Part shown: piece after piece, positions 26,656 through 35,346 of the stretch
Position numbering within the stretch: position 1 is the stretch's first letter
How the letters are laid out: each line of letters opens with the position of its first letter
DNA from: Chryseosolibacter histidinae
GTDB taxonomy: Bacteria; Bacteroidota; Bacteroidia; Cytophagales; Cyclobacteriaceae
Assembly (NCBI RefSeq): GCF_018598225.1
Contig: NZ_JAHESF010000008.1
Location: 62,001-126,000 of the forward strand
Direction: 5' to 3'
Length of the DNA: 64,000 nt
The notes under the pieces: model-generated
Databases searched by the model: none
The model's input: only the letters and a program-made list of their open reading frames with translations
What the model was told of the DNA's origin: nothing
Program-made: the position numbers and the translations under genes

Positions 26656-27723
26656 TTACAGTGTCTTCACCTTGGTGACTTTAACTTTTGCGTTGGGCCG
26701 GATGGCCATTAAACCTGAAGTGATCACGGTATCGCCGGGGTTCACACCATGAAGGATCTGAACATAAGCCGAATCGCGGATACCGGTCTCCACTACAGTA
26801 AACAGGGCACTGTCTTTTCTCAGCAGGATCACCTGCTTGTTACGGATGTTGGGGATCACTGCCTGCGTGGGCACAAGCAGGGCGCGGTTGTTCCTGCCGA
26901 GCTGCAGGTTGATCTTGGCGAACACACCTGGCACGAGCTCTTTATGATTTTCGGTTACAACAGCTTTCACTTTCAAGGTGCGCGTATTCTGATCGACACT
27001 GTTCTCGGTAGCAATCACTTTTGCTGAATGATCCTGGGCACCGCCGTCTACACGAAATCTTACAGTGTAACCTTTGCCGATCTCTTTCGCATATTTTTCT
27101 GGAATGGCAAAATCAAGCTTGAGCCTGTCTACCTGGCGGATGGTGGTGACAATGTCGGTGGGAGAGATGTAGGAGCCGAGACTCACGTTGCGAAGGCCGA
27201 TGGTGCCTCTGTAAGGCGCGCGGATCTCTGTTTTTGAAATGGCGATCTGTGTCGATTCGATATCAGCCCGGAGATTTTCAACGTTCAGTGTGCTGAGGTC
27301 GTAATCCTGTTGACTGATGGCGTTGATCTTGAGCAGCTCGCGGTTGCGCTCTTCTGTTTTTTCGTTGATCTGAAGCTGAACCTGCAGTTTCTTAAGCTGT
27401 GCCTGAAGGTCTTTGTCGAAGATCTTCACCAGCAGTGTACCTTCTGCCACCACGGTACCTTCCTGGATGTTCAGCTGCACGATCCTGCCGCCCACTTCTG
27501 CACGGATCGCCGTTTCTTCAAAGGGCATGAGCGAGCCGGGCACTTCCACATCTTCGCTGATGGCGCTGGGTTTGATGACGAACGCATCAACCGAGAGCGG
27601 TCCCTGCTGCCGCTGTCTTCCGCCTCCCGCTGAATCCGCTTTTTTGGATTTACAGGAAGAGAAAATGAGAAGTGTTGAAAGGACAATAAAAAAGTAAAGA
27701 CGGGTGGTAGAATGCATATTCAA
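26656..27723 (-). CDS. RND periplasmic adaptor (membrane-fusion) lipoprotein
   Basis: This 355-residue adaptor links the pump to the TolC-type channel. A lipoprotein signal ends LIFSSC (Cys24). It is followed by a lipoyl half-motif (RAEVGGRIVQLNIQEGTVV), an alpha-hairpin (about 110-155), the second lipoyl half, and beta-barrel and membrane-proximal domains. It is the first gene of the efflux operon. The gap to coaE upstream is only 45 nt, so read-through from the housekeeping genes is possible. No regulator gene is adjacent. Confidence 0.94.
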   Translation of the reverse strand: MNMHSTTRLYFFIVLSTLLIFSSCKSKKADSAGGGRQRQQGPLSVDAFVIKPSAISEDVEVPGSLMPFEETAIRAEVGGRIVQLNIQEGTVVAEGTLLVKIFDKDLQAQLKKLQVQLQINEKTEERNRELLKINAISQQDYDLSTLNVENLRADIESTQIAISKTEIRAPYRGTIGLRNVSLGSYISPTDIVTTIRQVDRLKLDFAIPEKYAKEIGKGYTVRFRVDGGAQDHSAKVIATENSVDQNTRTLKVKAVVTENHKELVPGVFAKINLQLGRNNRALLVPTQAVIPNIRNKQVILLRKDSALFTVVETGIRDSAYVQILHGVNPGDTVITSGLMAIRPNAKVKVTKVKTL

Positions 27724-27768
27724 TTTTCAAAATAACAATTTAGTAACAAGCCTTGCTGCAATCCGGTT

Positions 27769-28374
27769 CTACGCTTTCAGAAACTGCTGATGTAATTTCA
27801 GAACCTGAGGAATGATCATCTGTGTCTCATCGTTTACGATAATATGGTCAGCGCGTTTCAGCTTTTCATCCTCCGGCATCTGTTTTCCGACGATCTCTCT
27901 GACCTGTTCGACCGTTCGGTGCGCATCGCGACTCAGCACCCGCTTGATCCTCATCGATTCGGGTGCATACACCACGATGATCTGGTCGAGGACCTTCGCG
28001 CTTCCCGCTTCGAATAACAAAGCGGCTTCTTTGATCACGTATCGGTGTGTGCTGTGCTTCCGTACCCACTGCTCATAATCAGCTCCTACACGCGGATGTA
28101 CCAGGTTATTCAACAGCGCCAGTTTCTTTTCGTTGTTAAAAACGTGGTCGGCCAGGTATTTTCGGTTAAGGGCACCATCCGGATGATACGCCAAATCACC
28201 GAATTCTTTTTTGATCCCCGATATGAGTATTCCATCGGTGGTCATAAGTTTTTTCGCATGGCTGTCGGCATCATAAACGGGCACGCCGAGCTGCGCAAAA
28301 ATGCGGCAGACCAGGCTTTTGCCTGAACCGATGCCACCGGTAATGCCTATCTGAAGAGTGTGATTTGAGCTCAA
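27769..28374 (-). CDS. coaE: Dephospho-CoA kinase
   Basis: This 201-residue kinase carries out the last step of coenzyme A synthesis, phosphorylating dephospho-CoA at the ribose 3'-OH. The P-loop GITGGIGSGKS is at 10-20, and a DADSHAKKL block and a lid region with QRMPEDEK-like sequence (KQMPEDEKLKRAD) are present. Its start overlaps the end of the YbbR gene by 4 nt, indicating translational coupling. Confidence 0.95.
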   Translation of the reverse strand: MSSNHTLQIGITGGIGSGKSLVCRIFAQLGVPVYDADSHAKKLMTTDGILISGIKKEFGDLAYHPDGALNRKYLADHVFNNEKKLALLNNLVHPRVGADYEQWVRKHSTHRYVIKEAALLFEAGSAKVLDQIIVVYAPESMRIKRVLSRDAHRTVEQVREIVGKQMPEDEKLKRADHIIVNDETQMIIPQVLKLHQQFLKA

Positions 28375-29312
28375 AGCCTGATGCGTACGGAGTCTATCTT
28401 AACAACATGACTAAAGGGCGGAAGTCCGTCAACCCTCGGCAGCAGCTTTGCTTCTCCACGCCTGAAACCCCGGAGGTCGATCACGGCACGCGCGGAGTCC
28501 AGCGTGAATTTATCTGCCATGCTTTCGGGCACAGAAACCGTCACGGGAATAAGACGTTTCTCAACGATGGACACGGTTGACGGCACATTCTCTGCGGTGA
28601 TGAGCAATGAATCTTTCAGCTGCACCATGCGCTCAACATTGAACTTGACGGAAACGGTAGGCGGATCGCGTTTGATCACATCAGACGATGGAATATCGAG
28701 CTCTACTTCGTCGCTAAAATTTTCATCGATGTTACGGTGACGAAGCTTCAGCAGCACCGGGTTATCGAACCGTGACACGATGCGCTCGGGACCTTCGAGG
28801 TAAACAGAGTCAGGTGTGATGGAAATTTCGCTGGCAACACCGTAACCGTCTTTCAGGTTGAACTGCAGCGAATCCATTGCCAGCTTCACCCACCGGCCAG
28901 CCTTCGGTTCAAGGTCGATGTAAATAGTATCTGTCAGCACGAAGTTGATCTCGAGGCCTTCAACCTGGTTGGAAAAGAACATGGGCAGGTTGCTGCCGAC
29001 GATCTTTTTTACTTCGGAGGGGCGCTCCAGCGGGATCTCGAGCGGCGCTATTTTGACCCCGGTGCTGCGTTTGAAAAGTTCCCATCCATTGCCTGTTACG
29101 TTGATGCGTACCTGCGCCGGAAGCGCCCTGACCGGTACAAACTCCTCGTGATCGTAGTCAAAGCGCAGGGGGAAGTTGATGTTGGTGGTGTAGGTCTTGT
29201 TGAGCGCGTTGAAGAACCAGAAAACCGTGGCAGCAAAAACACATAACACCACCGCTTTCCAGTTCCTTCTGTTAAAACGCAGAATGTTCAGTATGGAATT
29301 GAATGGACTCAT
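28371..29312 (-). CDS. YbbR-like (CdaR-type) membrane-anchored protein
   Basis: A 313-residue protein with one N-terminal membrane segment (about 20-38, AVVLCVFAATVFWFFNAL) and an extracytoplasmic region of YbbR-like repeats, with the recurring pattern VRINVTG and VYLEGPERIV. In Firmicutes the YbbR protein CdaR controls the di-adenylate cyclase CdaA. Bacteroidota often encode a YbbR protein between yajC and coaE as here, but its role is not defined. The order yajC, ybbR, coaE on one strand supports the assignment. Confidence 0.85.
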   Translation of the reverse strand: MSPFNSILNILRFNRRNWKAVVLCVFAATVFWFFNALNKTYTTNINFPLRFDYDHEEFVPVRALPAQVRINVTGNGWELFKRSTGVKIAPLEIPLERPSEVKKIVGSNLPMFFSNQVEGLEINFVLTDTIYIDLEPKAGRWVKLAMDSLQFNLKDGYGVASEISITPDSVYLEGPERIVSRFDNPVLLKLRHRNIDENFSDEVELDIPSSDVIKRDPPTVSVKFNVERMVQLKDSLLITAENVPSTVSIVEKRLIPVTVSVPESMADKFTLDSARAVIDLRGFRRGEAKLLPRVDGLPPFSHVVKIDSVRIRL

Positions 29313-29331
29313 GTATGTGCCGCGATGCCGT

Positions 29332-29395
29332 TGTGTAAATGTGCTGATGCGGATGATTCACCAGCACATGAGCACATTTAACACATCAGCACAAT
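29332..29395. repeat. Short inverted repeat, family J (GCACATT words)
   Basis: TGTGTAAATGTGCT at 29332-29345 pairs with AGCACATTTAACACA at 29371-29385 with a one-base bulge. Further CACATCAGCACA words follow. It fills the gap between the ybbR start and the yajC stop at 29401. Confidence 0.7.
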
Positions 29396-29400
29396 CAATT

Positions 29401-29712
29401 TTATTTCTTGCTGTTGGCTGCCTTGGTGGCGTCGAGTGAAATAGCCGACTTGTTGAAACGGATGCGTCCGCCTTTCTCCACTTCCAGAATGAACGTGTCA
29501 CCTTCCATCTCAGCAACATGGCCATGGGCACCGCCGATGGTCACTACGTAATCGCCTTTCTTGATATCATCGATGAACTTCCGCTGGTCTTTTGCCTTCT
29601 TTTGCTGGGGGCGGATCATGAAGAAATAGAAGATCAGAATGATGGCGCCGAAGAAAACGAAAGAAAACCAACTGCTTTGCTGTGGCTGGGCCTGAAGTAG
29701 AATAGTTAACAT
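29401..29712 (-). CDS. yajC: Preprotein translocase accessory subunit YajC
   Basis: A 103-residue protein with one membrane helix (about 14-33, SWFSFVFFGAIILIFYFFMI) followed by RPQQKKAKDQ and the KKGDYVVTIGGAHGHVAEME core of YajC. YajC associates with SecDF and YidC in the Sec holotranslocon. The order with ybbR and coaE downstream fits a Bacteroidota arrangement. Confidence 0.94.
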   Translation of the reverse strand: MLTILLQAQPQQSSWFSFVFFGAIILIFYFFMIRPQQKKAKDQRKFIDDIKKGDYVVTIGGAHGHVAEMEGDTFILEVEKGGRIRFNKSAISLDATKAANSKK

Positions 29713-29774
29713 ATTTTTTTATTGAATTAAGCCTTCAAAGTTATAGCATTTCCCAACACTATCGCAATTAAAAT

Positions 29775-29801
29775 AAAAAACCCGGGCCAACAGACCCGGG
29801 T
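29775..29801 (-). terminator. Terminator of the DUF1573 gene
   Basis: On the minus strand ACCCGGG and CCCGGGT form a 7-bp stem around an 8-nt loop, followed by a run of T. It lies 27 nt past the stop at 29828 and separates the nusB-ytxH-DUF1573 run from yajC. Confidence 0.9.
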
Positions 29802-29827
29802 CGTGATATACCTGTAATACAATGTGC

Positions 29828-30370
29828 TTACCTGACAGGGCCTGCTGCTCCGCTTGCCTTGGGAGTAACCATCGCCTTAAAGCGCAACACGGTCTGCTTG
29901 GGCCAGGTGTTGGCTGTCACCGTTACTGTCTTGTTCTGGATGTTGGGCTTGCCGTTGCTGTCGAATTTTGCTTTCACGAAGCCTGTTCCACCTGCGGGGA
30001 TAGGCTCTTTAGACCACTCGGGCACGGTACAGCCGCAAGATCCCTGCGCACTCTGGATTATCAGCGGAGCGTCACCGGTGTTCTTGAAAGCGTAGGTGTA
30101 TTCAACCACCTGGCCTTCGTTGATGGTGCCAAAATCATGGTCTGTGTTTGCAAACTCGAAAACAGGAAGCGGTCCTTCGGGCTTCTGATCCTGTAAAGGT
30201 TGTGCAACCGGAGATGTCGGTGCCTGGGCTCCGGCGGTTTTTTTGCCTTCAAGCTCCTTCAGCCGGCTTTCAAGCTCCGCAATTTTCTTTTCAGCATTGC
30301 GGTCGTTGCAAGCTGTTGCCACCAGAAGCATCGCAAAAAATACAAATGGTGCTAATGCGTTAATTTTCAT
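29828..30370 (-). CDS. DUF1573 lipoprotein
   Basis: The start at 30370 gives a 180-residue lipoprotein (signal ending LVATAC, Cys21). An upstream in-frame start would add 33 residues overlapping the previous gene and bury the signal. A short coiled coil (NAEKKIAELESRLKELEGKK) and a Pro-rich linker precede a DUF1573 Ig-like domain (about 70-165), with FEFANTDHDFGTINEGQVV, a GSCGC motif and NTWPKQTVLRFKA. This ASH/MSP-like fold is abundant in Bacteroidota and its role is unknown. Confidence 0.88.
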   Translation of the reverse strand: MKINALAPFVFFAMLLVATACNDRNAEKKIAELESRLKELEGKKTAGAQAPTSPVAQPLQDQKPEGPLPVFEFANTDHDFGTINEGQVVEYTYAFKNTGDAPLIIQSAQGSCGCTVPEWSKEPIPAGGTGFVKAKFDSNGKPNIQNKTVTVTANTWPKQTVLRFKAMVTPKASGAAGPVR

Positions 30371-30386
30371 ATTCAATCCCTTTTGC

Positions 30387-30698
30387 CTAGTTACTCTTTT
30401 TACCGCGGATCTGCTCCAAAAGTTCATCCACGTCCTCCAAAAGCTTTTCCGCCTTGTTTTTGGCTTCATCTACCACTTTCTGACCCTGCGATTTGGCCTC
30501 TGACGTCAGCGGCGTTTCCCTTCCTGATACAAAATCATTGACCAGGTCCTGAAGCATTTTCCGGTACTTATCCAGCTGAAATGACAGCTTTTCACGGGTA
30601 TTTGAGCCTTTATCAGGCGCATAAAGAATACCCAGAATGGCGCCGGTTGCCGCTCCTACCAAAAATGCCAGCAGTGTGTTTCCTCCTTTTTTGCTCAT
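30387..30698 (-). CDS. YtxH-domain small protein
   Basis: A 103-residue protein starting with a glycine-zipper membrane helix (LLAFLVGAATGAILGILYAPDKG, split around residues 9-31), the signature of YtxH proteins. A charged, mostly helical tail follows. Family members are envelope-associated and stress-linked in Firmicutes; the role here is unknown. It is 16 nt upstream of the DUF1573 gene and downstream of nusB on the same strand. Confidence 0.85.
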   Translation of the reverse strand: MSKKGGNTLLAFLVGAATGAILGILYAPDKGSNTREKLSFQLDKYRKMLQDLVNDFVSGRETPLTSEAKSQGQKVVDEAKNKAEKLLEDVDELLEQIRGKKSN

Positions 30699-30789
30699 AA
30701 GCTTTCAAAATTAGTCTCCGTTAGTCTGCGTTGAAACGCAAATTCAAAATTTTAACATTTTTTAACAAATCCGGAGCAATGAAAGCGCC

Positions 30790-31929
30790 TTATTTATTAT
30801 CGATCAGCCCTCTTCCGCTTTTCTTGATGTCGCCGGAATCCTTCAATTCCTTGGCAATTACGTCTAAAATGCCGTTGATGAACTGCCGGCTCTTTGGTGT
30901 GCTGTAATTTTTGGCCAGCTCGATATATTCGTTAATAGTGACCTTTACGGGGATATTGGGGAAGCTGATAAGCTCGGAGATGGCCATTTCAAGGATGATA
31001 CGGTCGGTCAGCGGCAACCGCTCCACTTCCCAGTTGCGGGTATTGTTGGCAATAAGCTCCTTATGCTTGTCGCTGAGATCGGTAGCGGTATTAAATAAGG
31101 TTTCGATAAAGTCTTTGTCCTCATCCCAGTTGAGCGACAACGTGTGCAGGGCGATCGGCTGCCCGCTTTCGGGGTCGTACGACTTGATGGTCTTCTCCAC
31201 CAGCGCCTTTACGATCTCCTTGTCTTCGGTCCAGCGAAGCACTTCCTCCTCATAAAAATCGTTGATCACGGTTTTGCCGAATACGACCTTCTTAAAAATA
31301 TGGCTGATGAACTTGCGCTGGTCTTCCACCGATGGGCTCTTCCTGTCGAGGTAATCGAGGTATTCATTGTCCTGGCGCACAACGTCGCGGAACCAGAGCC
31401 TCACCTGGTCTGTCTTGTTCTGCCAGTGGCGGTCGAGCTTCAACGCTTCCTTTTTCAGGAGCTCGCTGCTGCGCAGGGCCTTGATCCATGAATTTGCCAG
31501 GAAGTTCTTATGGCTTACTTTTTTGTCGGCTTCGGCCAGATCGGCAAATACAACAATGAGGCTAAGCGCGCCAATGTAATGGTCGTAGATCTTCTCTACT
31601 TCGGCAATAAGGTTCTTGCGGAAAAAGTCGGTGTCTTTTTTTACCTGCACCCCGTAGAACTGGAAGGCAGTGTTCACCGCTTTTTTAATGCGCGCGTCTT
31701 CGTGGTTAACTTTTGTTTCGGCTGCGGCAAATGCTTCTTCGAAGGTTTTCACCGCTTCTTTCTTCTGCTGGGTAAGCAAAGCTTTGTCCTGCACCTCCAT
31801 GGAATTGAGGTCGGGTGCAAACGCCTCGGCAATGTTCTCCAGCGACAACTCGTAGCTGGCTTCCTTACACTGCTGCAAAGCGAAAAGACTTTGCATGACC
31901 TTTATTCTGAGACTCCTTCTGTTCAGCAT
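30790..31929 (-). CDS. nusB: Transcription antitermination factor NusB, long Bacteroidota form
   Basis: A 379-residue protein whose C-terminal third (about 240-365) is the NusB fold. It shows WEVERLPLTDRIILEMAISELI and VTINEYIELAKNYSTPKSRQFINGILD. NusB binds boxA RNA with NusE (S10) in rRNA antitermination. Standard NusB has about 140 residues. The N-terminal 230 residues here begin with a NusB-like segment (MLNRRSLRIKVMQSLFALQQ) and then run as a long, charged helical insertion. Enlarged NusB is a feature of this phylum. Confidence 0.93.
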   Translation of the reverse strand: MLNRRSLRIKVMQSLFALQQCKEASYELSLENIAEAFAPDLNSMEVQDKALLTQQKKEAVKTFEEAFAAAETKVNHEDARIKKAVNTAFQFYGVQVKKDTDFFRKNLIAEVEKIYDHYIGALSLIVVFADLAEADKKVSHKNFLANSWIKALRSSELLKKEALKLDRHWQNKTDQVRLWFRDVVRQDNEYLDYLDRKSPSVEDQRKFISHIFKKVVFGKTVINDFYEEEVLRWTEDKEIVKALVEKTIKSYDPESGQPIALHTLSLNWDEDKDFIETLFNTATDLSDKHKELIANNTRNWEVERLPLTDRIILEMAISELISFPNIPVKVTINEYIELAKNYSTPKSRQFINGILDVIAKELKDSGDIKKSGRGLIDNK

Positions 31930-31976
31930 GTTAAAGAACTAACGGAAAATTGATACGAATAATTGATTATCGGCCA

Positions 31977-32018
31977 CAAAAATAAACATCCTGCCAGGTT
32001 TTTACCTAACAGGATGTT
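31977..32018 (-). terminator. Terminator-like hairpin downstream of leucine dehydrogenase
   Basis: On the minus strand AACATCCTG (32018-32010) pairs with CAGGATGTT (31993-31985), with an inner AGGT/ACCT pair and AAAA loop. It is followed by TATTTTTG. It lies beyond the family A element and would end the leftward transcript before nusB. Confidence 0.8.
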
Positions 32019-32030
32019 AATTAGTTTCAG

Positions 32031-32055
32031 GTTAGAAAGTTTAAAGTTTCAAGTC
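32031..32055. repeat. Family C word array beside family A copy 3
   Basis: GTTAGAAAGTTTAAAGTTTC and following bases form a short AAAGTTT array directly abutting the left arm of the family A element, as also happens at 22172. Confidence 0.4.
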
Positions 32056-32197
32056 AGTTACCGGTTGCCAGTTGCCGGGTAGCCGGTCAGGAAGTACCCT
32101 GGCGTACATGGTGTCCGTTTCAAATTCCAAGGTGCATTGCCCAAAAGATATTTTCAACATCGAACGAACCGGTAACCGGTAACTGGCAACTGGCAAC
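32056..32197. repeat. Heptad inverted-repeat element, family A, copy 3
   Basis: The left arm 32056-32088 (GTTACCGGTTGCCAGTTGCC and more) pairs with the right arm 32167-32197 (ACCGGTAACTGGCAACTGGC and more). The centre is about 78 bp. The right end is 6 nt from the stop of leucine dehydrogenase. Confidence 0.85.
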
Positions 32198-32203
32198 AAA
32201 ACT

Positions 32204-33304
32204 CTAGTGCCTGACTTTCACCAGGCCAATATCCGCGATCCTTTTTTCCGCGAGCTTGATGGCAGCTTCCTGGCTGGAGATCTTTTCCTGGTCTGCCAGC
32301 GTGAGAATGCTGAGGCAGGTATTGTAGATCTTTTCAGCCTGCGTAAACACGCGGTTGCGGCTATAGTTGCCCAGGTACTCGTTGTAGACGTTGATCAGTC
32401 CGCCGGCATTGATAAGAAAGTCAGGGGCGTAGGTGATGCTGCGATCCATAAGCATATAACCATGCTTCAGCTCGTCTTTCAGCTGATTGTTGGCTGCACC
32501 GGCAATAATGCTGCATTTCAGCCTGGGGATAGTGTCATCGTTGACCGTGGCACCCAGTGCGCAGGGAGCGTAGATATCAACATCGAGGTCATAGATCTCG
32601 TCCTGGCCAACAGCTTTTACCCCATACTGGGCGGCCACGGCCTTCACCTTGTCTTCGAACAGGTCAGTGATCCACACTTTGGCTTCTTCCTTCACCAGGT
32701 GCTCTACCAGGTGCATGCCTACCTGGCCTACTCCCTGCACGGCTACACGCTTTCCGGCCAGGCTGTCAGTACCAAACACTTTTTTAGCGGTTGCTTTCAT
32801 GCCGAGGTATACGCCGTAAGCTGTTACCGGTGACGGGTCTCCGCCGCCACCCATGGATTCAGGAAGGCCGGTGACGTAGCGCGTCTCCATGTTGATGTAT
32901 TCCATGTCAGACGTTTTCATGTTCACGTCTTCCGCGGTAATGTATTTTCCGTTGAGGCTGTTCACAAATTTGCCGAACCTTCTGAGGAAGGCCTCGGTCT
33001 TCATGGTTTTGGCGTCGCCGATGATCACGGCTTTTCCTCCACCAAGGTTGATGCCGCTGATAGCAGCTTTGAATGTCATGCCGCGTGACAGGCGCAGCAC
33101 ATCGGTGAGCGCTTCCTGCTCCGTAGCGTAGCTCCACATGCGTGTACCACCCAGGGCCGGTCCTAGCACCGTGTTGTGAATGGCGATGATAGCTTTCAGT
33201 CCCGTGGCCTCATCATGGCAGAAGACCACTTGTTCATGACCCAGCCTGGCAAGCGTGCCGAAGATGCCGCTCTCCTTTACTTTTTCTACTTCTTTAACTT
33301 CCAT
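32204..33304 (-). CDS. Leucine dehydrogenase-type Glu/Leu/Phe/Val dehydrogenase
   Basis: This 366-residue NAD-dependent enzyme oxidatively deaminates branched-chain amino acids to 2-oxo acids. The substrate site is in PALGGTRMW (about 49-57) and RGMTFKAA (Lys79). The catalytic lysine is Lys91 in LGGGKAVI. The dinucleotide loop GVGQVG is at 191-196. An AEDVNMKTSDMEYI segment is typical of leucine dehydrogenases, and the N-terminus is about 15 residues longer than in Bacillus enzymes. The upstream region holds a palindromic operator candidate. Confidence 0.94.
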   Translation of the reverse strand: MEVKEVEKVKESGIFGTLARLGHEQVVFCHDEATGLKAIIAIHNTVLGPALGGTRMWSYATEQEALTDVLRLSRGMTFKAAISGINLGGGKAVIIGDAKTMKTEAFLRRFGKFVNSLNGKYITAEDVNMKTSDMEYINMETRYVTGLPESMGGGGDPSPVTAYGVYLGMKATAKKVFGTDSLAGKRVAVQGVGQVGMHLVEHLVKEEAKVWITDLFEDKVKAVAAQYGVKAVGQDEIYDLDVDIYAPCALGATVNDDTIPRLKCSIIAGAANNQLKDELKHGYMLMDRSITYAPDFLINAGGLINVYNEYLGNYSRNRVFTQAEKIYNTCLSILTLADQEKISSQEAAIKLAEKRIADIGLVKVRH

Positions 33305-33378
33305 CCGAATGTGATTTACGTTTGATTTTGTAGTTTAGCCGCCCCAGAAAAGCCGGCTTTCCATTCAAGGAACACGGC

Positions 33379-33386
33379 AAAATTAG
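33379..33386 (-). promoter_or_regulatory. Possible -7 box for leucine dehydrogenase
   Basis: On the minus strand TAATTTTG fits TAnnTTTG exactly, 75 nt before the ATG. No -33 box is clear at the usual distance; the palindrome at 33389-33420 occupies that place. Confidence 0.35.
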
Positions 33387-33388
33387 GT

Positions 33389-33420
33389 ACTTTCAAACGT
33401 TTGCATGAACCTTTGAAAGT
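33389..33420. promoter_or_regulatory. Double palindrome, operator candidate in a divergent promoter region
   Basis: ACTTTCAAA at 33389-33397 and TTTGAAAGT at 33412-33420 form a perfect 9-bp inverted repeat. Within it CAAACGTTTG at 33394-33403 is a perfect 10-bp palindrome of LacI-operator type. It lies between the divergent leucine dehydrogenase and ABC genes, next to the -7 candidate, where a bound repressor would block transcription. Confidence 0.5.
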
Positions 33421-33547
33421 ATATTTCGTTTTAATTGGGGTTGGCAAAATTTTGTGCACATGAAAGCAAAAACATCAGGTGTATTTTTCGCACTTCATGC
33501 CCGCGCTGAAATGACACCGGAAGCCGATTTACATTGATAAAAGAAAG

Positions 33548-35344
33548 ATGAAAGAACTGCGCTACCTCAACAAGTATCTGCTCAAATACAAGTGGCATCT
33601 AATTCTCGGAACGATCTTCGTGATCATCTCCAACATCTTTCAGATCATCCCCGCACAGCTGGTGCGTTACGCCATCGACCTGGTGGTTGACAACTTCCGC
33701 ACTTACCAGGTGTTCAAAGGTCTCGATCTGCAAAACAGCTTCTTCAAGGTCTTCGCATTCGGCATCCTTCTGTACGCCGGCCTCATCCTGCTCATGGCCC
33801 TGTTGCGCGGTGTGTTCCTGTATTTTGTGCGGCAAACACTGATCGTGATGTCGAGGCTGATCGAGTTCGACCTCAAGAATGAAGTATTCGAGCACTACCA
33901 GACGCTCCCGCTCAGCTTCTACCGGCGAAACAACACCGGCGACCTGATGAACCGCATCTCCGAAGACGTAAGCCGCGTGCGCATGTACCTCGGGCCCGCC
34001 ATCATGTACGGGCTCACGCTGATCACACTCTTCATGATGCTCATCCCCTTTATGTTCGCCATCAATGCCAAGCTCACCTGGTATGCGCTAAGCCCGCTTC
34101 CCCTGCTCTCGCTCAGCATCTTTCTGGTGAACAACAAAATGGAGCGGCGGTCAGAAGAGATCCAGAAAAGCCAGTCGAAGCTTTCAACTTTTGTACAGGA
34201 GGCATTCAGCGGCATCCGCGTGCTCAAGTCTTTCAACCGCGAGCATGAGTCCATTGCCAAATTCGAGCAAGAGAGCGACCGTTACAAGAAGCAGTCCATG
34301 AAGCTTACCAAAGTGCAGTCGTTGTTCTTTCCCCTTATCATGGGACTGATCGGGCTGAGCACCATTCTCACAGTTTACGCCGGCAGCACGGAAGTGATCA
34401 ACGGCAACCTCACGCTCGGCAACATCGCCGAATTCATTATTTATGTGAACATGCTTACCTGGCCCGTGACATCGCTGGGCTGGACCAGCAGTCTTGTTCA
34501 GCGGGCGGAAGCATCGCAGAAGCGCATCAACGAGTTCCTGAAAACAAAAACCAACATCGTCTCAGAAAAGGAGCTTGTGCGGGAGATCAGCGGCAAGATC
34601 GAATTCCGCAACGTGAGCTTCATTTATCCTGATACCGGCATCAAGGCACTGAGGAATATTTCTTTTACCGTGAACCCGGGTGAATCGTTGGCCATCATCG
34701 GCACCACCGGTTCAGGCAAAAGCACCATTTCGAACCTGGTGTCACGACTCTACGATGTGCGCGAAGGCGAGATCCTCATCGACGATATTCCCATTACCCA
34801 CTATAACCTCACCAGCCTCCGGAGCCAGATCGGTTATGTGCCGCAGGATGTTTTCCTGTTCAGCGATACGATCTTCAACAACATCGGCTTCGGCATCAAA
34901 TCGCCTGACGAGAACAAGATCTTTCAGGCCGCCAAAGATGCCGATGTATATGAGAACATCATCGCGTTTCCGCAAGGCTTCAACACCCGCGTGGGCGAAA
35001 GAGGTATCACGCTTTCGGGTGGACAAAAACAACGTGTTTCCATTGCACGGGCCGTAGTGCGCGAACCGAAAATACTCATGCTTGACGACGCGCTCTCCGC
35101 GGTCGATACCAAAACCGAGAACAACATCCTGAACAGCCTTAAACGCATCATGTCAGGCCGCACCACCATCATCATCTCGCACCGCGTGTCATCGGCCAAG
35201 CTGGCGCAAAAGATCGTTGTGCTTACTGACGGAAAGATCACCGAAGCCGGAACCCACGAAGAGTTGCTTTCAAGGGAGAGCAGTTATCGGGATCTTTATG
35301 AGAAGCAGATGTTGGAGAAAGAAGAAGTGAGGAGCCAGGAATAA
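33548..35344 (+). CDS. ABC exporter half-transporter with degenerate Walker B (MdlA-like)
   Basis: This 598-residue protein fuses a six-helix exporter membrane domain (about 15-325) to an ATPase domain. Walker A GTTGSGKST is at 385-393 and the signature LSGGQ at 489-493. Walker B ends LMLDD: Asp514 stands where the catalytic Glu is normal, in the context DDALSAVD as in E. coli MdlA and the degenerate subunit of heterodimeric exporters. It therefore probably needs a partner; the best candidate is the ABC gene at 37121-38896. Substrate is unknown. Confidence 0.93.
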   Translation: MKELRYLNKYLLKYKWHLILGTIFVIISNIFQIIPAQLVRYAIDLVVDNFRTYQVFKGLDLQNSFFKVFAFGILLYAGLILLMALLRGVFLYFVRQTLIVMSRLIEFDLKNEVFEHYQTLPLSFYRRNNTGDLMNRISEDVSRVRMYLGPAIMYGLTLITLFMMLIPFMFAINAKLTWYALSPLPLLSLSIFLVNNKMERRSEEIQKSQSKLSTFVQEAFSGIRVLKSFNREHESIAKFEQESDRYKKQSMKLTKVQSLFFPLIMGLIGLSTILTVYAGSTEVINGNLTLGNIAEFIIYVNMLTWPVTSLGWTSSLVQRAEASQKRINEFLKTKTNIVSEKELVREISGKIEFRNVSFIYPDTGIKALRNISFTVNPGESLAIIGTTGSGKSTISNLVSRLYDVREGEILIDDIPITHYNLTSLRSQIGYVPQDVFLFSDTIFNNIGFGIKSPDENKIFQAAKDADVYENIIAFPQGFNTRVGERGITLSGGQKQRVSIARAVVREPKILMLDDALSAVDTKTENNILNSLKRIMSGRTTIIISHRVSSAKLAQKIVVLTDGKITEAGTHEELLSRESSYRDLYEKQMLEKEEVRSQE

Positions 35345-35346
35345 AA

